In this document: piece after piece, positions 1 to 4,996 of the stretch | Numbering within the stretch: the stretch's first letter is position 1 | Layout: each line of letters starts with the position of its first letter | NCBI GenBank assembly: GCA_021784375.1 | Contig: JAJXSV010000178.1 | Location: 1 to 5,410 of the forward strand | Length of the DNA stretch: 5,410 nucleotides | From: Actinomycetes bacterium | GTDB lineage: Bacteria > Actinomycetota > Actinomycetes > S36-B12 > UBA5976 | Direction: 5' to 3' | Notes under the pieces: model-generated | The model's database searches: none | Told to the model about the DNA's origin: nothing | Seen by the model: the letters and a program-made list of their open reading frames with translations, nothing else | Translations under genes and position numbers: made by a program

Positions 1-1094
1 CGCTGTACGCGGTGGGTCGCGTCTTCGCTGCCATGACCCGCGCATCCGGGCGCATTCCGCAGATCTCGGTGGTGGTGGGTCCCGCAGCAGGCGGCGCAGC
101 CTACGGCCCCGCCCTCACCGACATCGTCATCCTGGCGCCCGAGGGTCGTATCTTCGTCACCGGCCCCGAGGTGGTGCGTTCGGTCACGGGTGAAGCCGTC
201 GATATGGAGCGCCTCGGCGGCGCCGAGCCCCATGGCCGCCGCTCCGGCGTCGTGCACCTGGTCGCGGATTCCGAAGCTGAGGCCTATGACCGGGCGCGCA
301 CCCTCACCACGCTCATCGGCAAGCAGGGCTCGCTCGCACTCGATCGCATCGATGACGTCGACCTCGCGCAGTACCTCCCCGACAACCAGCGTCGCGCCTA
401 CGACGTGCACCCACTGGTGGAGAACTTCGTGGACTCCGGCACGCTGCTGGAATTGCACGAGAAATGGGCGCCCAACATCGTCACGGCACTCGGTCGCCTG
501 GGCGGACGGACGGTCGGCGTCATCGCCAACAACCCGCTGCGGCTGGGCGGCTGCCTCGATTCCTCCTCTGCCGAGAAGGCCGGTCGTTTCGTGCGCATGT
601 GCGACGCCTTCGCCATCCCCATGGTGGTGCTCGTCGACGTTCCCGGCTATCTGCCCGGCGTCGGCCAGGAGTGGGAAGGCGTGGTGCGACGGGGTGCGAA
701 ACTGCTGCACGCTTTCGCCGAGTGCGTCGTGCCGCGTGTCACCGTGGTCACGCGCAAGGCCTTCGGCGGCGCGTATGTCGCAATGAATTCGAAATCCCTG
801 GGCGCAACCAAGGTTTTCGCGTGGCCGCAGGCGCAGGTGGCGGTGATGGGACCGGTGGCCGCGATTCGTATCCTGCACCGTCGCAAACTCGCCGATGTGC
901 CGCCGGAGTCACGCGAGCAGATCGAACTGGAGTTGGCTGCGGAGCACGAGCAGCTCACCGGTGGCATTCAGCGCGCCGTCGATCTGGGCATGGTTGACGC
1001 CGTTGTGGAACCGGCCCTCACCCGGCGATCCGTGGCACTTGCCATCCACGGCACGCCCGGAGTGCGCGGACACCACGGCAACATCCCGCTCTAA
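1..1094 (+). CDS. accD6: Acyl-CoA carboxylase beta subunit (carboxyltransferase), AccD6-like; 5' end cut off
   Basis: This is the carboxyltransferase subunit of a biotin-dependent acyl-CoA carboxylase. It moves the carboxyl group from carboxybiotin on the alpha subunit to acetyl-CoA (or propionyl-CoA), giving malonyl-CoA for fatty acid synthesis in the cytoplasm. The reading frame is open from base 3 and 363 residues are encoded here; the mycobacterial AccD6 I recall is about 470 residues, so roughly the first quarter is missing and the GTG at 12 is internal. Both oxyanion-hole regions are visible: GPAAGGAAYGPALTD near bases 81-123 and RKAFGGAYVAM at 753-785. Other family blocks are IFVTGPEVVRSVTGE, ANNPLRLGGCL, DVPGYLPGVGQEW and the C-terminus RGHHGNIPL, which closely resembles that of mycobacterial AccD6. 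Such genes commonly follow acpP and fabF, which would lie off the left edge. The stop overlaps that of the convergent DUF3145 gene. The family is near certain; the AccD6 subtype is inferred from remembered sequences. Confidence 0.95.
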   Translation, partial: LYAVGRVFAAMTRASGRIPQISVVVGPAAGGAAYGPALTDIVILAPEGRIFVTGPEVVRSVTGEAVDMERLGGAEPHGRRSGVVHLVADSEAEAYDRARTLTTLIGKQGSLALDRIDDVDLAQYLPDNQRRAYDVHPLVENFVDSGTLLELHEKWAPNIVTALGRLGGRTVGVIANNPLRLGGCLDSSSAEKAGRFVRMCDAFAIPMVVLVDVPGYLPGVGQEWEGVVRRGAKLLHAFAECVVPRVTVVTRKAFGGAYVAMNSKSLGATKVFAWPQAQVAVMGPVAAIRILHRRKLADVPPESREQIELELAAEHEQLTGGIQRAVDLGMVDAVVEPALTRRSVALAIHGTPGVRGHHGNIPL

Positions 1095-1618
1095 CCCACC
1101 CGGTGCAGCCAGCGCACCGGTGTGCCTTCACCTGCCGTCCGGAATGACTCGAGTTCGCTGTCCCAAGGCGTGCCCAGCAGCAGGCCCAGCGCACTGCGCA
1201 TGGACTCCACGTCGTCGGCACTCTCCAACACCGTGCGCAGGCGTTGCTCGTTGACGAGCACATCACCATGCGCACTCATGTGTGCGCGGAAGACGCCCAA
1301 GCCCGGCGTATGCGCATAGCGCTCACCCTCCGACGACGGCGTGGGCTCCTCGGTGACCTCGAAACGCAGATCGGGCAACTGGCGAAGGGCATGAACGATG
1401 CGCGCCGCGGTGCCGGCAGCCGCCACCCATGAAAGCTCGGCCCGCATGCGCGAGGGAGCGATGGGTTGGGGCGTCCAGTGCACGGTGGCCTCGATGCCGA
1501 GCACGTCGGACAGCGCCCACTCGATGGGCTTGCAGAAGGCCTTGGCGGCGTCATGGATGTAGACCACGCCCCGCGTTTGGGCATGCTGCGCACGCGTCAT
1601 GTGAATCGGTGTTGCCAT
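1091..1618 (-). CDS. DUF3145 family protein, function unknown
   Basis: This 175-residue soluble protein belongs to DUF3145, an actinobacterial family without a known function. Recognised blocks are TRGVVYIHDA (15-24), a WAL segment (34-36), RAELSW (59-64), RFEVTEEP (85-92), GERY (98-101), the PGLGVFRAHMSAHGD stretch (105-119), and the C-terminal PWDSELESFR and AGEGTPVRWLHRVG. There is no signal peptide or membrane segment. I place the start at the ATG at 1618-1616 because GAGGAGGT (1630-1623), an excellent ribosome binding site, lies about 5 bases upstream. The next in-frame ATG (1600) has no such site at a workable distance. The open frame continues upstream to 1972, but that part is not family-like and would run antisense into bioY. 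In other actinobacteria DUF3145 genes occur near the fabF/accD fatty acid cluster, as recalled from known genomes, and here the gene abuts accD tail to tail. A role in lipid metabolism is only guilt by association. Confidence 0.9.
   Translation of the reverse strand: MATPIHMTRAQHAQTRGVVYIHDAAKAFCKPIEWALSDVLGIEATVHWTPQPIAPSRMRAELSWVAAAGTAARIVHALRQLPDLRFEVTEEPTPSSEGERYAHTPGLGVFRAHMSAHGDVLVNEQRLRTVLESADDVESMRSALGLLLGTPWDSELESFRTAGEGTPVRWLHRVG
1095..1122 (+). terminator. Possible stem-loop terminator after accD, inside the DUF3145 3' end
   Basis: Directly after the accD stop, CCGGTGC (1100-1106) pairs perfectly with GCACCGG (1114-1120) around a 7-base loop. Two further pairs (1097-1098 with 1121-1122) are possible if C1099 is bulged. 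There is no T-run behind it, so it would be a non-canonical terminator or an mRNA 3'-end structure. The same bases encode the conserved DUF3145 C-terminus RWLHRVG, so the symmetry may be a by-product of coding. Confidence 0.35.
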
Positions 1619-1622
1619 GGCG

Positions 1623-1630
1623 ACCTCCTC
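1623..1630 (-). promoter_or_regulatory. Strong ribosome binding site of the DUF3145 gene
   Basis: The minus strand reads GAGGAGGT followed by CGCC and then ATG. This is the strongest Shine-Dalgarno match in the window, and it fixes the DUF3145 start at 1618 rather than at the in-frame ATG 18 bases further in or at the far upstream ATG at 1972. Confidence 0.85.
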
Positions 1631-1785
1631 GAGCTTCACCTTCCCCAGTGCGCTCGCGAGGTTCCAATACCACGATACAGCACGAGCTCCCGGGAACGGC
1701 GATGCGGCAGTGCTCGTCTGAACCCGATGCATGGGCGCTGCCAACCCGGCTTCCCGGTCTTCCTCGACCGAACCCGCGGGTCTCC

Positions 1786-1815
1786 TTGCCAGTAACCGAC
1801 CCTCGCTGTTTGCAT
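1786..1815 (+). promoter_or_regulatory. Candidate bioY promoter
   Basis: TTGCCA at 1786-1791 matches the TTGACA -35 consensus in 5 of 6 bases. It is followed 18 bases later by TTGCAT (1810-1815), which matches TATAAT in only 3 of 6. Transcription from it would start near 1822 and give a leader of about 17 bases that just includes the bioY ribosome binding site. The weak -10 makes this tentative. Confidence 0.3.
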
Positions 1816-1838
1816 GTACCCCAACGAATGGAGCAGCC

Positions 1839-2426
1839 ATGGCCCTGCAGGCAACGACCGGCGTCATCACCTCACCCTTCCGCGGCACGCGCGTGCGTGA
1901 TGCCGGGCTGGTGATCACGGGTGCGCTGTTCATCGCCCTCAGCGCGCAGGTGGCCATCCCGCTGCCCTTCACCCCCGTGCCCCTGACCGGTCAGACGCTG
2001 GCGGTACTGCTCACCGGCGCCGCACTTGGCAGCACCCTGGGTCTGGCCTCAACCGGTCTCTATCTGGCACTGGCCCTCTTCGGTTTCCCGGTGCTTGCCG
2101 CCACCAGCACCGGCGGCCACCTCACCGGCATTGCGGTGCTTTCCTCACCGACGCTCGGCTACGTTGTGGGCTTCATGCTCTCGTCACTGGTTGTGGGTGC
2201 GCTGGCCAATCGCGGGCTCAGCCAGACACCGTTGGGTGTGGTACTGGCCATGGTCGCCGGCAACCTCGCCATCTACGCCGCGGGCCTGCTCTGGCTGCAT
2301 CACGCCATCAATGTCAGCTGGTCGCAGACGGTGGCGCTCGGCCTCACACCCTTCCTGATCGGCGACGCCATCAAGATTGCCATTGCGGCCGGTCTGCTGC
2401 CCGCCGCGTGGCGTTTCGTCCGCTGA
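1839..2426 (+). CDS. bioY: BioY, biotin-specific S component of an ECF transporter
   Basis: BioY is the membrane subunit that binds biotin and brings it into the cell. It usually works with an ECF module of two ATPases and EcfT, or with dedicated BioM/BioN; a few BioY proteins have been reported to transport alone. The protein is 195 residues, normal for the family, and almost entirely hydrophobic with about six membrane segments. Diagnostic blocks are IPLPFTPVPLTGQTLAVLLTG (from residue 40), the glycine-rich STGGHLTGIAVLSSPTLGYVV stretch (from 90), and PFLIGDAIKIAIAAGLLP (171-188) with conserved Asp176 and Lys179. The ATG at 1839 is chosen because GGAG (1830-1833) lies 5 bases upstream. The in-frame ATG at 1731 would add a polar, non-family extension. 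No bioM or bioN is adjacent, so the energising module must be encoded elsewhere if one is used. Biotin is needed by the neighbouring acyl-CoA carboxylase. The family call is firm. Confidence 0.94.
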   Translation: MALQATTGVITSPFRGTRVRDAGLVITGALFIALSAQVAIPLPFTPVPLTGQTLAVLLTGAALGSTLGLASTGLYLALALFGFPVLAATSTGGHLTGIAVLSSPTLGYVVGFMLSSLVVGALANRGLSQTPLGVVLAMVAGNLAIYAAGLLWLHHAINVSWSQTVALGLTPFLIGDAIKIAIAAGLLPAAWRFVR

Positions 2427-2427
2427 C

Positions 2428-3096
2428 GTGACCGACTTCGTCCCCGCCTGGAGGCGCGCCACCGCAGGGGAATTGCGCTGGCCCATGACAGTTGTGGTGG
2501 CACTCAGCGTGGCTGCGCAGCTCACCATTCCCGACCAGTTCTCACTGGGCGACGCACGTCTCATGCCCATCATCGAGTTACTGATGCTGGCCGTGCTGGT
2601 CGCACTCAATCCGGGTGAGATCCGCAAACCACACCTGCACCTGCGCTGGCTCTCACTCGCGCTCACGGCCACCATGTCGCTCAGCAATGTGGTGGAGGCA
2701 CTGCGACTCATCACCGCCATCCTGCAAGGCACTGGCGCGAAAGACGCCTCCACGGTGCTGCGCGTCGGCGGCACCATCTGGCTGGTCAATGTGGTGGTCA
2801 TGGCCCTGTGGTACTGGGAACTCGATCGCGGTGGTGCGTCGGCCCGCGCGCGCAACCTGCATGACCGCACCGACTTCCTGTTCCCACAGATGACGTCACC
2901 ACAATTTGCACACGTGGACTGGGAGCCGGGCTTCATCGACTACTTCTACACCTCGTTCACCAATGCCAGCGCCTTCAGCCCGACTGATGTGTTGCCGCTC
3001 ACGCGCTGGGCCAAGTTGCTCATGATGTTGCAGTCGATGGTGTCACTCACCACGGTGGCGTTGATCATCGCCCGCGCCGTGAACACGCTGCGCTGA
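2428..3096 (+). CDS. Small polytopic membrane protein with channel-pore-like C-terminus, function unknown
   Basis: This is a 222-residue integral membrane protein without an assigned function. I see about five hydrophobic segments: residues 20-35, 45-61, 74-93, 113-130 and 197-218. Between the last two lies a soluble stretch and then FIDYFYTSFTNASAFSPTD (169-187). That stretch plus the following LTRWAKLLMMLQSMVSLTTV resembles the pore helix and inner helix of two-TM potassium channels (Ion_trans_2 type), but the TVGYG selectivity filter is absent and NASAF stands in its place. A looser resemblance to DUF1345 membrane proteins also exists. The GTG at 2428 is my start: it follows the bioY stop after one base and keeps the polar ATAGELRWP segment ahead of the first membrane helix. 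ATG 2485 would begin inside that helix. There is no clear ribosome binding site, which fits translational coupling to bioY. It ends in a hairpin shared with the convergent SDR gene. A link to biotin uptake is not shown. Confidence 0.8.
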   Translation: MTDFVPAWRRATAGELRWPMTVVVALSVAAQLTIPDQFSLGDARLMPIIELLMLAVLVALNPGEIRKPHLHLRWLSLALTATMSLSNVVEALRLITAILQGTGAKDASTVLRVGGTIWLVNVVVMALWYWELDRGGASARARNLHDRTDFLFPQMTSPQFAHVDWEPGFIDYFYTSFTNASAFSPTDVLPLTRWAKLLMMLQSMVSLTTVALIIARAVNTLR

Positions 3097-3112
3097 AGCT
3101 CAGCTTCCTGCG
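3091..3112. terminator. Hairpin across the convergent stop codons; possible bidirectional terminator
   Basis: GAAGC (3095-3099) and GCTTC (3103-3107) pair around the loop TCA. After a small internal loop the stem extends with CGC (3091-3093) pairing to GCG (3110-3112). The structure spans the stop of the membrane-protein gene (TGA, 3094-3096) and the stop of the SDR gene, which is the loop itself read on the other strand (3102-3100). There is no T-run on either side, and the core stem is only 5 base pairs, so it is a weak candidate. With only three bases between the two genes there is no space for a larger terminator outside the coding regions. Confidence 0.4.
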
Positions 3113-3900
3113 TGTTCCTCGGCCAGCGAGTTGCCACCGTCGATCACCAGGCATTGCCCGGTGATGTACGACGCCCCCGGTGTGCAGAGCATGGCCACCA
3201 GATGTGCAACCTCCTGGGCGCGGCCGCTGCGCAGCATGGGCGTGGCCGCGCCCTGCCGAACTTCATGTGGGGTCTGCGAGGCGGTGGCGATCCAGCCCGG
3301 TGCCACTGCGTTGGCGGTGATGCCCTGCGCGGCGTATTCCAGCGCGAGAGTACGGGTGAAGCCCACCATGCCCGCCTTGGCGGCCGCGTAGGGCGCTTCC
3401 CCGACCATTGCGCCAGTGACCCCGGTGGTACTCGCCACATTCACGATTCGGCCCCACTGCGCGGCCCGCATGTCGGGCAGCACCAACCGGGTCACCTGGA
3501 AGGCGGTCGTGAGGTTGCGCTGCAGCGCATGTGACCACTGCTCGGGGGCCAGTTCATGGGTGAGCAGCGAGGCCTGCATGGGATCGTCGACACTCGTCAT
3601 GCCGGCGTTGTTGACGAGCACCTGCACGGCGCCGAAGACATGATGCACGCGCTCCAGCAGCCGCTCGACCTGCTCCTGCTGCAACAGGTCCGCGGCGTAT
3701 GCCTCGGCCTGCCAACCCGCGTCGCGCAATTCGGCGGCACGCTCCGTACAACGGGCACTGGTGGAGGTCAGGAAGACCCGGGCACCGAGCGCAGCCAGCG
3801 CCTGCGCGCAAGCCAGGCCGATACCCGAAGGACTTCCCGCACCCGTGATGAGTGCCACGCGCCCGCCAAGATCCAGCGTCTGCGCCGTTCCGCTCGTCAT
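3100..3900 (-). CDS. SDR-family NAD(P)-dependent oxidoreductase, FabG-like
   Basis: This 266-residue classical short-chain dehydrogenase/reductase interconverts a hydroxyl and a keto group using NAD(P)(H) in the cytoplasm. Visible motifs are the dinucleotide-binding loop TGAGSPSGIG (19-28), two residues longer than the common TGxxxGIG; acidic DL (71-72) for the adenine; NNAG (97-100); and the catalytic tetrad Asn129, Ser157, Tyr171 and Lys175 (YAAAK). PGWIAT follows at 201-206, and the end has ITGQCLVIDGGNSLAEE. The length and C-terminus fit FabG-type 3-oxoacyl reductases and their many relatives, so the substrate cannot be told. Ser and Thr after the second strand (45-48), with no acidic residue there, suggest NADP(H), which is an inference. 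The ATG at 3900 has no ribosome binding site but a TAGATT element 6 bases upstream, consistent with a leaderless message. It lies 46 bases after the glycosyltransferase on the same strand, so read-through from there is also possible. Confidence 0.92.
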   Translation of the reverse strand: MTSGTAQTLDLGGRVALITGAGSPSGIGLACAQALAALGARVFLTSTSARCTERAAELRDAGWQAEAYAADLLQQEQVERLLERVHHVFGAVQVLVNNAGMTSVDDPMQASLLTHELAPEQWSHALQRNLTTAFQVTRLVLPDMRAAQWGRIVNVASTTGVTGAMVGEAPYAAAKAGMVGFTRTLALEYAAQGITANAVAPGWIATASQTPHEVRQGAATPMLRSGRAQEVAHLVAMLCTPGASYITGQCLVIDGGNSLAEEHAGS

Positions 3901-3906
3901 GCGACG

Positions 3907-3912
3907 AATCTA
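3907..3912 (-). promoter_or_regulatory. Candidate -10 element for a leaderless SDR transcript
   Basis: On the minus strand TAGATT (3912-3907) fits the actinobacterial TANNNT -10 pattern and is separated from the SDR ATG by 6 bases. Transcription starting 6-7 bases downstream of the -10 would begin at or next to the A of the ATG. No -35 match lies 16-18 bases further up. The absence of any Shine-Dalgarno sequence before this ATG supports the idea. Confidence 0.45.
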
Positions 3913-3946
3913 GACGGCGAGGGCCGCCAACCCCCGTATTGCGCTG

Positions 3947-4996
3947 CTACTTGCCGAACCAGGCCCGGACCCGTTCCTGGATGGCCTTCTCGAACTGATC
4001 GTCACTGTGGCGCGTCTGCAGCCAGGCCGAGAAATCGCCGTCTGCACACTGGTCGAGTTCACGACGGCAGGCCGCGGTGTCGGTGACGGCGCGGTACAGC
4101 AATTCCTCCGCCTCGCGACTGGTCTTGTAGAAGAAGGGGTAGCCCACGGGCAGGATCTCCCGTGCCCACGAAAGATCCGGGAACACACCAACCGCACCGG
4201 CGGCCAGCGCCTCTACGTACTCGAGCCCGTAGGACTCCTCCGTGGAGGTGGCGAGGAAGGCAGTGGTGCGCGCGAGTGCCTGCCAATAGCCCTCGCGGGT
4301 GGCCGTGAGGGGGCCGACCCAGGCCCACTTCCTGCGCGAGAGGTTCATCGCCATCTCGCGGATGAGGTGGGTCTCGTGCAGGCGGGCCTCCACCTGGATG
4401 GGGGTGCGCTTGGCCACCCGCTCCACCACATCGATGAAGAACTGCGGACGCTTGCGCTCGGAAAGGTAGATGGCCGGGTACAGCACCACCGGCACCTCCG
4501 GCTCCTGGCGCGGCCGCACATGCTCGATGCGGAAGCCCAGATTCACCCAAGAGATCTGAGCATCCTCCGCGATCGCACGGGTGGTCAGGGAATCGACGAT
4601 TTCCTGCACCTCGGTGGCGGTGTGCTCGGAGTTGGCAAAGGTGGGGAACAAAGCGCACGAGAGCGCGAGCGCCGCGCGCTCCACCTTGTTGGTGATGGAG
4701 GAGGGCCCCCACCAGACGAAGTTCATGATCTTGGGCTCTGCGCAGGTGGCATGCAGTCGACGCCACACGTCCACGGAGTCGTAGAAATCCATATTGATGA
4801 GCACGGTGTTGTCACCGTTGACCATCTCCACGGGAACCACGTCGAAACCGTCGCAACGGCGTGGCTGAAGGCCGATCACCTGCGAGTCGGGGAACAGCCG
4901 CAGCAGACGGCGAACCAGCGTGGCGCCCGCATCATGGCCGGCGATGTGTCCGTCCTCATCGATCCGGACGCCTGCGTACCTGACGGCGATTCTCAT
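3947..4996 (-). CDS. GT-B glycosyltransferase, GT4 (group 1)-like
   Basis: This 349-residue protein looks like a retaining GT-B fold glycosyltransferase that transfers a sugar from a nucleotide-sugar to an unknown acceptor. The best evidence is STEESYGLEYVEALAAG (251-267), which carries the E-x7-E motif of GT4 enzymes (Glu254 and Glu262) and the usual EALAAG helix. FANSEHTATEV (120-130) matches the NSxxT segment at the end of the N-terminal domain. LYPAIYLSERKRPQFFIDVV (172-191) corresponds to the start of the second domain, where ERKRP replaces the more common RKG-type motif. There is no signal peptide or membrane helix, so it is cytoplasmic or peripheral. The start ATG (4996) overlaps the hppA stop as ATGA, and a GGGGG run 7 bases upstream may serve as a weak ribosome site, so translation is probably coupled to hppA. 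No sugar-pathway genes lie nearby, so donor and acceptor cannot be inferred. A long open frame on the opposite strand is a coding shadow. Confidence 0.8.
   Translation of the reverse strand: MRIAVRYAGVRIDEDGHIAGHDAGATLVRRLLRLFPDSQVIGLQPRRCDGFDVVPVEMVNGDNTVLINMDFYDSVDVWRRLHATCAEPKIMNFVWWGPSSITNKVERAALALSCALFPTFANSEHTATEVQEIVDSLTTRAIAEDAQISWVNLGFRIEHVRPRQEPEVPVVLYPAIYLSERKRPQFFIDVVERVAKRTPIQVEARLHETHLIREMAMNLSRRKWAWVGPLTATREGYWQALARTTAFLATSTEESYGLEYVEALAAGAVGVFPDLSWAREILPVGYPFFYKTSREAEELLYRAVTDTAACRRELDQCADGDFSAWLQTRHSDDQFEKAIQERVRAWFGK

Larger units (their letters stand above)
1619..1838. promoter_or_regulatory. Divergent intergenic region between DUF3145 and bioY
   Basis: This 220-base gap is the only sizeable non-coding stretch, and it must carry the promoters of both the leftward DUF3145 gene and the rightward bioY pair. 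On the minus strand a weak -10-like TATCGT lies at 1677-1672 with no recognisable -35. On the plus strand TTGCCA (1786-1791) is followed after 18 bases by the weak TTGCAT (1810-1815). Two short symmetric elements stand out: a near-palindrome GCTCCCGGGAAC (1686-1697) and a perfect ACCCGCGGGT (1772-1781). I see no clear match to a BirA or BioQ operator and no riboswitch-like fold. Open frames crossing this gap do not resemble proteins I know. Confidence 0.55.

Noticed and set aside
12..14. GTG at 12 as the accD start
   Set aside because: The frame stays open and family-like (LYA before it) to the window edge, and the protein would lack its N-terminal quarter.
1731..1838. An earlier bioY start at 1731
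   Set aside because: It would add 36 polar residues not found in BioY, and the ATG at 1839 has GGAG 5 bases upstream.
1619..1838. A biotin-linked riboswitch or BirA/BioQ operator before bioY
   Set aside because: No biotin riboswitch class is established to my knowledge, and no convincing match to the BirA or BioQ inverted repeats is present; TGAAC at 1709-1713 lacks its partner half.
1429..1914. A 161-codon plus-strand frame between DUF3145 and bioY
   Set aside because: Its translation is Arg/Pro/Ala-rich with no family resemblance, it lies antisense to DUF3145 at one end and overlaps the bioY start at the other.
1619..1972. An N-terminal extension of DUF3145 to a 293-residue form
   Set aside because: The extension is unlike the family, runs antisense through the bioY start, and the strong ribosome site lies just before the ATG at 1618.
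2377..2427. An upstream ATG for the membrane protein, overlapping bioY
   Set aside because: The added 17 residues contain Cys/Pro/Arg out of the bioY frame and look unlike protein; GTG at 2428 fits the gene spacing.
3925..3930. TTGGCG as a -35 for the SDR promoter
   Set aside because: It is only 12 bases from TAGATT, too close for a normal -35/-10 pair.
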